Of a stretch of DNA of 64,000 bases, positions 1-9,458 are shown in pieces. The stretch lies in the NCBI RefSeq assembly GCF_003252795.1, contig NZ_QEPQ01000001.1, forward strand, positions 310,001 to 374,000. Reading direction: 5' to 3'. The notes under the pieces are model-generated. The model searched no databases and had not been told where the DNA came from. It saw only the letters and a list, made by a program, of their open reading frames with translations. Both the position numbers and the translations under genes were made by a program. The DNA is from Haemophilus parainfluenzae (GTDB lineage Bacteria; Pseudomonadota; Gammaproteobacteria; Enterobacterales; Pasteurellaceae). Each line of letters opens with the position of its first letter. Within the stretch, counting starts at the first letter, position 1.

Positions 1-317
1 TGTTCTTTTTAGGTAAGCTTGAAAAAGAAAGTGCTTGTTTAGATCTCATGAAACAAGCAGGTGTTACCGCAGAACAAACTGCCTATATTGGTGATGACAG
101 CGTCGATCTCCCTGCTTTTGCAACCTGTGGCCTTTCTTTTGCTGTGGCAGACTCTGCGCCTTATGTGCAAAATGCTGTGGATTATATACTTTCACTTGGC
201 GGCGGGAAGGGTGCATTCCGTGAAATGTCCGATATGATTTTACATGCTCAGGGAAAAGATGAAGTCTATACTTCAGCCAAAGGCTTTTTAAAATCAGTCA
301 AAAATATGGGACAATAA
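1..317 (+). CDS. kdsC: 3-deoxy-D-manno-octulosonate-8-phosphate phosphatase, C-terminal part
   Basis: Partial gene: the reading frame is open from base 3 leftwards out of the window, and about 105 C-terminal residues are present. KdsC dephosphorylates Kdo-8-phosphate to Kdo for lipid A-core synthesis in the cytoplasm. The visible part contains the HAD-superfamily C-terminal motif GDDSVDLPAF (the acidic Mg2+-binding loop) and the typical family tail with LGGGKGAFRE, a loop near the active-site mouth in KdsC enzymes. The stop at 315-317 is followed by an uptake-core hairpin. HAD subfamily assignment rests on the tail and the GDD motif; I am fairly sure of it. The start and the first catalytic Asp lie outside the window. 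Confidence 0.88.
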   Translation, partial: FFLGKLEKESACLDLMKQAGVTAEQTAYIGDDSVDLPAFATCGLSFAVADSAPYVQNAVDYILSLGGGKGAFREMSDMILHAQGKDEVYTSAKGFLKSVKNMGQ

Positions 318-351
318 CACCTATAACACTATTCAAAATACCTAAAAAAAT

Positions 352-382
352 AACCGCACTTTGATGATTCAAAAGTGCGGTT
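352..382. terminator. Bidirectional terminator made of two inverted uptake cores
   Basis: ACCGCACTT and AAGTGCGGT face each other across a short loop, flanked by A/T runs. The hairpin lies between the convergent ends of kdsC and letB and can serve both. Confidence 0.8.
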
Positions 383-397
383 ATTTCTTTATATATT

Positions 398-3055
398 TTA
401 TTGATTTGCCGGTAAAGCACCCGAATTCCAAGTTGGTGCTTCAGCTGGTTTCTTCACTTGCAACATAAAGCGCTGATTTGCCGTTGCTTGCGGTTGAACG
501 ATCGTACCCGACGGAGTCGAGAACGAAATGCCCCCTTTCAACAATTGCTGTACACTACCGGTATTAAATTCAGCCCCTTTCCAACCAAGGTTGAAATCAT
601 AGCCTGATGAAACCCAGAACTCTGAATTTTTACGTACTAAATGTTGATATTTCGGTGTAATCGCAATATGTACCAACACACGATCGCCTAAAGAATTCAA
701 TTCAAACTTACGAACGGTTCCCACTTCAACACCTCGATAAAGCACAGGTGATCCTTCCGTTAAATTCATCGCATCACTGGTTTCCAAAATAAATGGCACG
801 CCATTACTGTATTTATTTCGAGGTTGTGCGGTTTGCGCTAAATTAAACTGTGTTTTTGATGGACCTTTACCTAATTCAATATCAATGTAAGGCTGTAAAA
901 GGCTATCTAAATTTTCAATTCCACCCGCTGAGATTTGTGGGGAAATCACTTTAAATACCGTACCTTCTTTTGCAATCATCCCCATATAACTTGGGTTAAT
1001 TAATGCTTTTGCTGTGATACGATTTGTTTTTTGATCAAGGGCAATCTGCTCAACTTCACCAACATTCATACCAAGATAACGCAAACTCATTCCTTTACTT
1101 AAAGCCGTTGCATCATCTGTTATTAACGTAATCACTTGCCCCGCTGATTTAGCTCTCAATTCACTTGGATAAAGTGTTTTATTTTTGCCTGAACCCGTAT
1201 TATCAAAACTAATTGCGCCTTTTAATGATCGCGCAACCGGTGAAGCCTGGATACTAATGCCTTTCGGCGTAATATCAATCTGTGCCGCACTTTCAACCCA
1301 GAATACGCTTTTATCTGTCAGAAGATCTTGATAAGCCGGATAAATATACACATCAATATCAAAATTATTAGCTTTCGGTCTTACGTTAATAATTTTACCC
1401 ACTTCAAACTGACGATAAAGCACCACAGAACCTTTGCTAATACTTGGCAAATTAGTGGAATGTAACACAATCGTTGGATTCACTAAGTTGCCCGTAACGC
1501 CTGTTTCTGCACTGCTAATATCCTTATAAAGTGGATAGGTAGAATGCGGTGCGCCACTTCCTTTTTTCGCTAAGACACGCACGCCACCTTGCAACCATTT
1601 TGATGGTGTTGCAGATTCAAAACGTAAGCCATCAATACCCAAACTCACATCAAAATTAGAGGCAGCGACAAACTGGGTGTTTTCATGAATAAGATTGCGA
1701 TATTCTGATGCAATCGCCACTTCAAATTTGACACCATCAACATTCAAGTGCTGTTTCACAATTTGCCCAATGGCAATATTGTTATAAAACACCGACTGTC
1801 CTTCCGCGATACCATAAGTCTCTGGTGCCGTTAAGGTCAAAACCAAGGTATTTGGTGCTTTGAGTAATAACTCATTTTCTCGAATGACTTCGAATTGCGT
1901 TTTGCTTTCCCCACTTCCTGGAATAATTTCGAAATAATCACCACGGAAGAATTTCTGTGGGTTAGCAATATCGCCTAAATCTAACTTACGATTTTTTAAT
2001 ACAATATGTGTATTGGTTTTTAAGAGATTTGCCTGGCTTGGCTCAATTAATAATGTCCCTTGTAAAATATCTTCATTGTTTTCGACTGTTCTTAAAGACG
2101 AAAGCAAACCAACTTGCTCATCACCATAATAAACTGAAGTTTGTCCTGCTTGTAAACCGGCTGAAACAGGTAGAGTCACCTCAACTTCAATCCCGCGTTT
2201 AGCCGCTTGTAAATTAGAATAAAGGATATAATTGCTATTAGTCACCGCTTGCGGGCTATCTGATGGCGAATCGAATGATACGGCACCTTGCACCACAGCA
2301 TTTAAACTTTCCACCGACACATTCATACCGGATGAATTAATATTGGCGTTAATACCGCTAATATTCCAGAAACGTGAATCTTTCTTCACAAAATGCGCAA
2401 AGGCCTTATCAATTACTACATCAATTTCAACTTTATTGTCTTTATTAAATCGGTAATCATAAATTTTCCCGACTGGCATTTTTTTGAAATACACAGAAGC
2501 ACCAATCGAAATTGAACCTAAATCATCTGAAATTAAATGAATTAACAAATCCCCTGGATTGACTTGCGCAATAGGACCTTGCTCTTCCGCAATAAATTCA
2601 TCTTCAGAGTCACCATCACCTGGCTGGAGCGTAATATAATTTCCTGAAACTAAAGAGTCTAAACCCGAAATCCCCGCAAGAGACACACTCGGCTGAACAA
2701 GCCAGAACTTGGTATTTTCTTTTAACACTTCTGTTGCTTCAGAATAAATATTTGCCTCAACTTTCACTTTTTGCATATTGTCGGTAAAGTTAACCTTCTT
2801 CACGACACCAATTTGCAAACCTTGATAGCGAATAGGGGTTTTATCTGCAACGAGCCCAGCCCCATTAGAGAACGTGATCGTAATAGTCTTTCCTCGTTCT
2901 TGTACAATTTGGAAAAATAAAATGGCACCAATACATAATGCGATAAAAGGTAACAACCAAAACGGTGAGATGCGTTTATTCTTACGTAATAACGCTTCTA
3001 CATTGTTAGATTGCTCATCAATAGATTGAGATTCTGGTTTATTGTTTTCTGTCAT
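398..3055 (-). CDS. letB: Lipid-transport MCE-tunnel protein LetB (YebT)
   Basis: 885 residues, close to E. coli LetB (YebT). A short cytoplasmic tail is followed by one membrane helix (about residues 32-50) and then seven MCE/MlaD domains; each can be counted by its VG-type core (QIGVVKK, PVGKIYD, QVGLLSS, AIGQIVK, EVGKIIN, NVGEVEQ, EVGTVRK). Seven MCE units distinguish LetB from the three-domain PqiB. In E. coli the protein forms a stacked-ring tunnel across the periplasm that moves lipids between inner and outer membranes. The start overlaps the end of letA by 17 bp, so the two are one operon and probably translationally coupled. No frameshift or missing domain seen. Confidence 0.93.
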   Translation of the reverse strand: MTENNKPESQSIDEQSNNVEALLRKNKRISPFWLLPFIALCIGAILFFQIVQERGKTITITFSNGAGLVADKTPIRYQGLQIGVVKKVNFTDNMQKVKVEANIYSEATEVLKENTKFWLVQPSVSLAGISGLDSLVSGNYITLQPGDGDSEDEFIAEEQGPIAQVNPGDLLIHLISDDLGSISIGASVYFKKMPVGKIYDYRFNKDNKVEIDVVIDKAFAHFVKKDSRFWNISGINANINSSGMNVSVESLNAVVQGAVSFDSPSDSPQAVTNSNYILYSNLQAAKRGIEVEVTLPVSAGLQAGQTSVYYGDEQVGLLSSLRTVENNEDILQGTLLIEPSQANLLKTNTHIVLKNRKLDLGDIANPQKFFRGDYFEIIPGSGESKTQFEVIRENELLLKAPNTLVLTLTAPETYGIAEGQSVFYNNIAIGQIVKQHLNVDGVKFEVAIASEYRNLIHENTQFVAASNFDVSLGIDGLRFESATPSKWLQGGVRVLAKKGSGAPHSTYPLYKDISSAETGVTGNLVNPTIVLHSTNLPSISKGSVVLYRQFEVGKIINVRPKANNFDIDVYIYPAYQDLLTDKSVFWVESAAQIDITPKGISIQASPVARSLKGAISFDNTGSGKNKTLYPSELRAKSAGQVITLITDDATALSKGMSLRYLGMNVGEVEQIALDQKTNRITAKALINPSYMGMIAKEGTVFKVISPQISAGGIENLDSLLQPYIDIELGKGPSKTQFNLAQTAQPRNKYSNGVPFILETSDAMNLTEGSPVLYRGVEVGTVRKFELNSLGDRVLVHIAITPKYQHLVRKNSEFWVSSGYDFNLGWKGAEFNTGSVQQLLKGGISFSTPSGTIVQPQATANQRFMLQVKKPAEAPTWNSGALPANQ

Positions 3056-4292
3056 AAATTTTCCAAATTAATCGACTATCAAACTGAGAAGTTGAAATCA
3101 TAGTTAAAAACACTGCTGCACCGAAATAAAATGCCGCAGGGCCTACAGTAAAATTAATAATCTGTCCGCGTGTTACTAGAGACATCATCAAGGCTAGCAC
3201 AAAAAGATCCAGCATTGACCAACGTCCTACAAAGTGAACGATATGTAATAATCGCATTTGCCATTTAATTGAATGTCGCCATTTAAAATGCACGCTAGCC
3301 AGTAAATACAACATAATTAGGATTTTGCTTACGGGCACAAAAATACTGGCAAAGAATACCACGAAAGCAACAAAATAGCTGCCCATGCTTATAAATGACA
3401 TCACGCCCGACATTAAGGTATCTTGTGACAAATTGCCTGTTAAATAAACGCCAGATATTGGGAGCAAGTTTGCAGGGAAAAGCATAATAATCCCGGCTAT
3501 TAATGTTGCCCAAACGCGTTGCAATTTTATACTATCGGGTGTTTCAATAAGCGATGCACAACGTGGGCAAATGGCTCGATGACGGTGATCGTATTGTTGA
3601 TCTTCTTTTAAAAAAGTGTAATCGCAAGCGGTACAAAGCTCTAAAGGTTTATCACTTTTGGTAACCGGTTTCTGATCGGGATAAAAATCATGCCATAAAT
3701 CATCTAAATTAATTTTAATGAATAATAAAGTGGTTAAAAGCGCAGTAAAAACAAAAGCAATTAAATACACATCCACTTCTAATGTGGCATATTCGCGCAC
3801 TTTAAACATGGTAACAGCCAGTGCAACTAAATAAACGTCGAACATCACCCAAGGCTTAATATAACCCACAAATAATAAGACATTACGTGGCTTAATTTTG
3901 AGTAATTTAGAAAGCTGCAACATAATGACTAAAATCGCAAAAGACACCGGCATTAAAATCGCACAGATAAAAATCATAAATGCGGTATAGGCATAACCAC
4001 TCACCGCCATTTTCCAAATACCTTGCCAAACGGAAGCATCAATTTTAGTGCCCAGTAAATCTAAACTTAATAGAGGATAACCTAAAGCAAACGGCATTAA
4101 AATTAAGATAGAAAGGGCAATTAATGAGCAACGCTTAAGTGACCAACGACTACCCGATTGCAATTTCTGATGGCAACGCGGACATTGTGCGTACTCCCCC
4201 GCTTGCGGACGACAAACAGACACTGTTGCGTCACATCCAATGCAACGCACAAGTTTATAAGTAGCATGAGTAAAATCAGGTGTTTTTGTCAT
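3039..4292 (-). CDS. letA: LetA/PqiA-family inner-membrane partner of LetB
   Basis: 417 residues, the usual LetA length. Two tandem halves each begin with a zinc-ribbon-like module (C17xxC20 with C37xxC40, and a second CTAC...CPRC pair near residue 220) followed by hydrophobic helices, about eight in all. PqiA/LetA proteins sit in the inner membrane and feed or energise lipid passage through the MCE tunnel; the exact role is not fully known. It is the first gene of letAB, divergent from proQ with about 170 bp between. E. coli also has yebS-yebT close to proQ-prc, which supports naming by synteny. Confidence 0.92.
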   Translation of the reverse strand: MTKTPDFTHATYKLVRCIGCDATVSVCRPQAGEYAQCPRCHQKLQSGSRWSLKRCSLIALSILILMPFALGYPLLSLDLLGTKIDASVWQGIWKMAVSGYAYTAFMIFICAILMPVSFAILVIMLQLSKLLKIKPRNVLLFVGYIKPWVMFDVYLVALAVTMFKVREYATLEVDVYLIAFVFTALLTTLLFIKINLDDLWHDFYPDQKPVTKSDKPLELCTACDYTFLKEDQQYDHRHRAICPRCASLIETPDSIKLQRVWATLIAGIIMLFPANLLPISGVYLTGNLSQDTLMSGVMSFISMGSYFVAFVVFFASIFVPVSKILIMLYLLASVHFKWRHSIKWQMRLLHIVHFVGRWSMLDLFVLALMMSLVTRGQIINFTVGPAAFYFGAAVFLTMISTSQFDSRLIWKIYDRKQ

Positions 4293-4409
4293 TATTTCAT
4301 CAAAAATTTAAAAAGTGGACTATTTTAGCCTTAATTGAGGGGATTTGTGAAGTTATACATCTGTGCTAGAAACGGAATTATTCCGCCCAACCATTGTCAA
4401 TCCTTATAA

Positions 4410-4418
4410 AAGTGCGGT
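4410..4418 (+). repeat. DNA uptake signal core between letA and proQ
   Basis: Single AAGTGCGGT, not paired with an inverted copy. It falls inside the spacer of a plausible proQ promoter (TTGTCA 4394-4399, 18 bp, TAAACT 4418-4423). Confidence 0.75.
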
Positions 4419-4460
4419 AAACTGTGCAAGTTTTTATTTTTATCCTAGGAAAACGCAGAA

Positions 4461-5108
4461 ATGACAGATTCTCAAGTTGAAGCCCAAGCTGAAAATAATG
4501 CTGAAGGCGTTCAAAAATTAACTGATACAAAAGCGATTATTGCATATCTTGTAGAAAAATTCCCGCTTTGCTTTATTGCAGAAGGTGAAGCAAAACCATT
4601 AAAAATTGGTCTTTTCCAAGATCTTGCTGAAGCATTAAAAGATGATGAACGTGTCAGCAAAACTCAATTGCGTCAGGCTTTACGTCAATACACTTCTAAC
4701 TGGCGCTATTTACACGGCTGCCGTGAAGGAGCTGAGCGTGTGGATTTATACGGCAACCCAGCTGGTGTATTAGACGCTGAACACGTTTCTCATGCGGCTC
4801 AACAATTAGCTGAAGCAAAAGCTAAATTTGCAGAAAAACGTAAAGCAGAATTAGCAACGAAAAAAACACAACAAAAACGACCTGCTCGTAAACCAAATTC
4901 AAATCAAGCAATTCGCAAACCAAAAGCACCACAAGTAAAACTAAGTGCGGTTGATTTCACAACACTTTCTGCGGGTAGCAAAGTGAAAGTGAAAGTGGCT
5001 GAACAAGCGAAAAATGCGACGGTATTAAATGTGGAAAAAGATGGCGCACGCGTAGAACTTGAAAATGGTTTAGTGATGACAGTCACCGCAGATCGTTTAT
5101 TTGCCTAA
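4461..5108 (+). CDS. proQ: RNA chaperone ProQ
   Basis: 215 residues. An acidic N-terminal tail leads into the FinO-like RNA-binding domain (about residues 22-130: AIIAYLVEKFPLCF, then KTQLRQALRQYTSNWRYL), then a basic Lys/Ala-rich linker and a small C-terminal KOW/Tudor-like domain (about 160-215: AGSKVKVKVAEQAK). ProQ binds structured sRNAs and mRNA 3' ends; in E. coli it also raises ProP levels. It is followed after 28 bp by prc, the same order as in E. coli. An uptake core is embedded in the coding sequence at 4943. Presence of ProQ is relevant to the sRNA genes elsewhere in this window. Confidence 0.95.
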   Translation: MTDSQVEAQAENNAEGVQKLTDTKAIIAYLVEKFPLCFIAEGEAKPLKIGLFQDLAEALKDDERVSKTQLRQALRQYTSNWRYLHGCREGAERVDLYGNPAGVLDAEHVSHAAQQLAEAKAKFAEKRKAELATKKTQQKRPARKPNSNQAIRKPKAPQVKLSAVDFTTLSAGSKVKVKVAEQAKNATVLNVEKDGARVELENGLVMTVTADRLFA

Positions 5109-5136
5109 TAATTTATTTCTTATCGGGAAAGGTTAA

Positions 5137-7206
5137 ATGAAATTACATACAACCAAAAGTCTTATTGCGACAGCAATTTTAGGTGCGTTATTTCTTCATT
5201 CGTCTGACACATTTGCTGTGCAGCCGAAATTAAAGCAAAGTGATATTACGATTCCTTCGGCAACTGATGCAAATCAGTTAGCAACTAAGCGTGCAACGAC
5301 ACGTTTAACCCAATCACATTATCGTAAATTCCAGCTTGATGACGCCTTTTCCGAAAAGATTTTTGATCGTTATATTAAAAGTTTAGATTACAGCCATAAC
5401 ACCTTTTTAAAATCAGATATTGATGATTTACGTGCTAAATATGGCTCAAAATTAGATGACCAACTTAATGAGGGCGATCTTTCTGCAGCATTTGCTATTT
5501 ACGATCTGATGATGAAACGTCGTTATGAGCGTTATGCTTATGCTCTATCTCTATTAGATAAAGAACCAGATTTAAAAGGTAATGATCAAATTGAGATCGA
5601 TCGTGAAAAAGCCGCTTTCCCAGCAACGGAAGAAGAAGCGAATAAGCTTTGGGAAGAACGCGTCAAAAATGATGTAATCAGCCTGAAATTAAAAGATAAA
5701 AAATGGCCTGAAATTAAAGAAAAACTCACTAAACGTTACAATTTAGCGATTCGTCGATTAACTCAAACTAAAGCAGATGATATTGTTCAGATTTATATTA
5801 ATGCCTTTGCTCGAGAAATAGACCCACATACAAGCTACCTTGCGCCACGTACTGCAAAAAGCTTTAATGAAAGCATGAACCTTTCTTTAGAAGGGATTGG
5901 TGCAACATTACAATCTGAAGATGACGAAACCAGTATTAAGTCTTTAGTACCAGGTGCACCGGCTGAACGCAGTAAGAAATTGCAAGCGGGCGATAAAATC
6001 ATTGGTGTGGGCCAAGAAAAAGGCGAAATCGAAGATATTATCGGTTGGCGTTTAGAAGATATCGTTGACAAAATCAAAGGTAAAAAAGGAACAAAAGTTC
6101 GTCTTGAAATTGAACCTGCAAAAGGTGGGAAAAGCCGTATTGTCACTTTAGTTCGCGATAAAGTCCGTATTGAAGACCAAGCAGCAAAACTTACAGTTTC
6201 TAAAGTAGATGGTGAAACTGTTGGTGTCATTAAAATTCCAAGTTTCTATATTGGCTTAACTGATGATGTGAAAAAATTATTAGTAGATGCTGAGAAGAAA
6301 AAAATTGGCGCTTTAATTGTGGATCTTCGTGAGAATGGCGGCGGTGCATTAACAGAAGCCGTGGCATTAAGCGGTTTATTCATCACTGATGGTCCTGTGG
6401 TACAAGTACGAGATGCGTATCAACGTATTCGTGTACACGAAGATGATGACAATGCTCAACAATATAAAGGACCATTGTTGGTAATGATTAATCGTTTCAG
6501 TGCATCAGCCTCTGAAATTTTTGCTGCGGCAATGCAAGATTACAATCGTGGTATCATTATTGGGCAAAATACCTTTGGTAAAGGTACCGTACAACAAAGT
6601 CGTTCATTAAACTTTGTTTATGATTTAGACCAAACACCACTTGGTGTATTGCAATATACTATCCAAAAATTCTATCGAATTAATGGTGGTTCAACCCAAT
6701 TAAAAGGTGTCGCTGCAGATATTAATTTCCCTGAAATTATTGATGCCAAAGAAATTGGTGAAGAAAAAGAAGACAACGCATTACCTTGGGATAAAATTCC
6801 ACCGGCGACTTATTCTGAAACCAATAAAGCACGTAAAGATGTTGAAGCATTAAATGAAAAACATCTAGAGCGTATTGCAAAAGATCCTGAATTTATTGCT
6901 TTAAATGAAGATCTTAAAATCCGTGATGAACGTCGCGAGCGCAAATTCTTATCATTGAATTTCCAAGAGCGTAAAGCGGAAAATGATAAGGATGATGCGA
7001 GACGTTTAAAAGATCTCAATGATCGTTTTAAACGTGAAGGTAAAAAAGCATTAAAAGATATTGATGATTTGCCAAAAGACTATGAAGCACCTGATTTCTT
7101 CTTAAAAGAAGCGGAAAAAATGGCAGCTGATTTAGTTAAACTTAATGCGAATCAACAAAAAGTGGATGCTGAAATAAAACAAGAAGCGGCAAAAGCAACA
7201 AAATAA
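5137..7206 (+). CDS. prc: Tail-specific (C-terminal processing) periplasmic protease Prc/Tsp
   Basis: 689 residues, the family length. An N-terminal signal peptide ends near SSDTFA. A long N-terminal helical region precedes a PDZ domain (about 250-330) and a peptidase S41 domain. The catalytic dyad is visible as Ser457 within FSASASEIFAAAMQD and Lys482 within FGKGTVQQS, 25 residues apart as in E. coli Prc. The C-terminus is a highly charged helical tail. Prc degrades or trims periplasmic proteins with non-polar C-termini and controls peptidoglycan endopeptidase turnover in E. coli. It lies directly behind proQ and is closed by an uptake-core hairpin. Confidence 0.95.
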   Translation: MKLHTTKSLIATAILGALFLHSSDTFAVQPKLKQSDITIPSATDANQLATKRATTRLTQSHYRKFQLDDAFSEKIFDRYIKSLDYSHNTFLKSDIDDLRAKYGSKLDDQLNEGDLSAAFAIYDLMMKRRYERYAYALSLLDKEPDLKGNDQIEIDREKAAFPATEEEANKLWEERVKNDVISLKLKDKKWPEIKEKLTKRYNLAIRRLTQTKADDIVQIYINAFAREIDPHTSYLAPRTAKSFNESMNLSLEGIGATLQSEDDETSIKSLVPGAPAERSKKLQAGDKIIGVGQEKGEIEDIIGWRLEDIVDKIKGKKGTKVRLEIEPAKGGKSRIVTLVRDKVRIEDQAAKLTVSKVDGETVGVIKIPSFYIGLTDDVKKLLVDAEKKKIGALIVDLRENGGGALTEAVALSGLFITDGPVVQVRDAYQRIRVHEDDDNAQQYKGPLLVMINRFSASASEIFAAAMQDYNRGIIIGQNTFGKGTVQQSRSLNFVYDLDQTPLGVLQYTIQKFYRINGGSTQLKGVAADINFPEIIDAKEIGEEKEDNALPWDKIPPATYSETNKARKDVEALNEKHLERIAKDPEFIALNEDLKIRDERRERKFLSLNFQERKAENDKDDARRLKDLNDRFKREGKKALKDIDDLPKDYEAPDFFLKEAEKMAADLVKLNANQQKVDAEIKQEAAKATK

Positions 7207-7217
7207 CGATTATTTTG

Positions 7218-7263
7218 ACCGCACTTTGGCAGATGAAAAAAAACTGAAGTGCGGTTATTTTTT
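7218..7263 (+). terminator. Uptake-core hairpin terminator after prc
   Basis: ACCGCACTT (7218-7226) and AAGTGCGGT (7247-7255) form a stem with a 20-nt loop, followed by a T-rich run. The start codon of the next gene lies only about 25 bp beyond. Confidence 0.7.
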
Positions 7264-7287
7264 ATGAATATTTTTAAAGGTACAGCA

Positions 7288-8757
7288 ATGTTAAAAGGAA
7301 CAATGAAATTAAGCGCATTAGTCTTATCATTATCAATGATGACGTCAGGTTGTGCATTAGCTGAATGGGCCAAAACAGTTGGACAGCCTCAACAAGCCGA
7401 AAATAAAGGCGTTGATATGTCTAAATTAAGTCCAGAAGAGCGAGCAAAACTTGAAGCTGAAATCAAAGAAGATCAAGCTCGTCTTGCCGCTGAAAAGCAA
7501 GCGATGCTAGAGATGTCATTAACGCATGAAATTGGTGAACAAAATCTACAGTTCAAACCAATTTTGGCTAAATTATATGCCGATAATAAATATGACCTAA
7601 TGTGGAAAGACAAGGCGGCTGAGAAACAATTCCTACGTGAATATGCAGCCATGGTGGCATCTGGTATTTCTAAACGTTCAGCTCAATCGTTAGTCAATTT
7701 ACATAATGCTGAAAAAACGGGCGGACTCACCTATGATGTGTTGTTAAGTGATGCTTTCCTTGATTACTTGTATTACAGCAAGAACGTAAATCAACAAGCA
7801 CAACGTTGGTTATACGCAACGAATGCTTATAAACCAGAATTACCAAATCAAGAAATTATTGACCAATGGCAAAGTGCGGTTAAAAACAATGCCGTTTCTG
7901 GTTTTATAAACGGATTATCTAACCATAATCGTTTATACCGTGAAACCGTACAAGCACTTCCATCGATGATTTCAGCTTCAGGTATTTCTGCAATGGGTAA
8001 AAAACTCGCTCTTAATGCACAACGTTTACGCGTTATTCCTGATTTTGAAAATGGAATCTTTGTTAATATTCCAAGCTATCAATTGAAATATTATCGTGAT
8101 GGCAAAGCAATTTTAGAATCGCGCGTTATCGTGGGGAAAAATGAACGTCGTACACCAGTGATGTACAGCCGTTTGAGCAATGTGGTTGTTAATCCACCTT
8201 GGAATGCTCCAACACGTTTAATCAATGAAGATATTTTACCGAAATTAAAACGTGACCCAGGCTACGCGGCTGCACACAACTACTCTATTTTGGACAGTAA
8301 AGGTAATACTATCGATCCTTACTCGATTAATTGGAGTAGTATTGGGGATAAATTCCCATACCGTATCCGTCAAGCCGCTGGCGACAGTGCATTAGGTAAC
8401 TACAAATTTAATATGCCAAGCTCTGATGCGATTTATCTTCACGATACACCAAATCATAGCTTATTCAGCAAAAAAGACCGTGCATTAAGCTCAGGTTGTG
8501 TACGTGTAGAAAAATCCGATCAACTTGCCTCTATTCTGTTACAAGAAGCTGGTTGGTCAGAAGATAAAAAACGTAACGTTTTAGAAAGTAAGAAAACAAC
8601 GTCTGCGAGCATTCGTACAAATGATCCTGTATTCTTGTATTATGTGACTGCATGGGTTGAAAACGGCCAAACACAAGTTTTACCGGATATTTATAAATAC
8701 GACGATAGCGCGACTTTTAATGGTATTGACTGGGCTGTTGTAAAAAAATATCTTTAA
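7288..8757 (+). CDS. L,D-transpeptidase, YcbB/LdtD type, predicted lipoprotein
   Basis: About 489 residues from the ATG at 7288, chosen because AAAGG lies at proper distance and the N-terminus then forms a lipoprotein signal with lipobox MTSGC (Cys22). Upstream ATG/GTG codons in frame lie in the terminator hairpin. The YkuD catalytic domain is C-terminal: HDTPNHSLF, then SSGCVRVEK with the nucleophile Cys404. LdtD-type enzymes make 3-3 cross-links in peptidoglycan and can give beta-lactam tolerance. E. coli YcbB is a signal-anchored protein rather than a lipoprotein, so the Cys lipobox is a difference. It is followed by mepK and ycbL genes in the same order as E. coli ycbB-ycbK-ycbL. Confidence 0.88.
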   Translation: MLKGTMKLSALVLSLSMMTSGCALAEWAKTVGQPQQAENKGVDMSKLSPEERAKLEAEIKEDQARLAAEKQAMLEMSLTHEIGEQNLQFKPILAKLYADNKYDLMWKDKAAEKQFLREYAAMVASGISKRSAQSLVNLHNAEKTGGLTYDVLLSDAFLDYLYYSKNVNQQAQRWLYATNAYKPELPNQEIIDQWQSAVKNNAVSGFINGLSNHNRLYRETVQALPSMISASGISAMGKKLALNAQRLRVIPDFENGIFVNIPSYQLKYYRDGKAILESRVIVGKNERRTPVMYSRLSNVVVNPPWNAPTRLINEDILPKLKRDPGYAAAHNYSILDSKGNTIDPYSINWSSIGDKFPYRIRQAAGDSALGNYKFNMPSSDAIYLHDTPNHSLFSKKDRALSSGCVRVEKSDQLASILLQEAGWSEDKKRNVLESKKTTSASIRTNDPVFLYYVTAWVENGQTQVLPDIYKYDDSATFNGIDWAVVKKYL

Positions 8758-8832
8758 ACAATGTTCACGCTAGAACTTTTTAAAGAAAAAATTGTCTAGG
8801 GTGAGAGATGGGTAATAAAAGAGACTAAAAAA

Positions 8833-9393
8833 ATGGGTAACATTGACAAAAATCGTCGTAAATGGCTTTCATTAGGCGGCATCGTTTTAGGCGCAAGCAT
8901 GATGCCGAGTACGGTGTTAGCAATGGTCTCTACCCCTAAACCTCGCATTCTTAGCTTCTATAATGTCAACACCAATGAACGATTAAGCGGTGAGTTCTCA
9001 GCAACAACTGGATTTAATCGTTCATTACTTGGTAAACTTGATTACTTCATGAGAGATCGCCGTACAGATCAAGTACGCCGAATGGATCCAAATCTCTTCA
9101 TGAAGTTTTATCATTTACAAAGTGATTTAGGTTTACGTACTGCGCAAATTGATGTGATTTGTGGCTATCGTAGTGCTGCGACAAATGCCATGCGTCGTAG
9201 ACAAAGTCGTGATGTAGCAAGCAACAGCTATCATATTAAAGGCCAAGCGATTGATTTTAAAATCCCTGGTGTGCCTTTAGCAAGATTACGCCAAGCGGCT
9301 GAAAATCTTGATAGCGGTGGTGTAGGATATTATCCGTATAGTAATTTTATTCACGTAGATACTGGCCCTGTAAGAACATGGCGTGGTGCATAA
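8833..9393 (+). CDS. mepK: MepK/YcbK-type murein endopeptidase (DUF882, peptidase M15 fold), Tat signal
   Basis: 186 residues, matching YcbK. The N-terminus NRRKWLSLGG followed by a hydrophobic stretch and STVLA is a twin-arginine type signal, as known for E. coli YcbK. The mature domain has the metal-binding pattern of the M15/DUF882 fold: SYHIKGQAIDFKIP and a late FIHVDTG His. MepK cleaves meso-DAP-meso-DAP 3-3 bonds, the very cross-links made by the neighbouring L,D-transpeptidase, so the pair can insert and remove the same bond. The gap to the upstream gene is 75 bp. An uptake-core hairpin closes it. Confidence 0.9.
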   Translation: MGNIDKNRRKWLSLGGIVLGASMMPSTVLAMVSTPKPRILSFYNVNTNERLSGEFSATTGFNRSLLGKLDYFMRDRRTDQVRRMDPNLFMKFYHLQSDLGLRTAQIDVICGYRSAATNAMRRRQSRDVASNSYHIKGQAIDFKIPGVPLARLRQAAENLDSGGVGYYPYSNFIHVDTGPVRTWRGA

Positions 9394-9411
9394 AAAACAG
9401 TTTAATTTTAG

Positions 9412-9435
9412 ACCGCACTTTAGTGCGGTTTTTTG
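9412..9435 (+). terminator. Compact hairpin terminator after mepK
   Basis: ACCGCACT and AGTGCGGT face each other with almost no spacer (about a 4-nt loop after fraying), followed by TTTTTT. The next gene starts 23 bp later, so read-through or a nearby promoter must supply ycbL. Confidence 0.7.
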
Positions 9436-9458
9436 TTATCAACGATAAGGAAAAAAAG

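Noticed and set aside
8808-8828. Mini-ORF of six codons with a Shine-Dalgarno-like GGGTGAGAG, ending 5 bp before mepK
   Set aside because: Too short to support as a gene; resembles the mepK start (ATGGGTAA) and may be a local duplication. It could affect mepK translation but nothing more can be shown.
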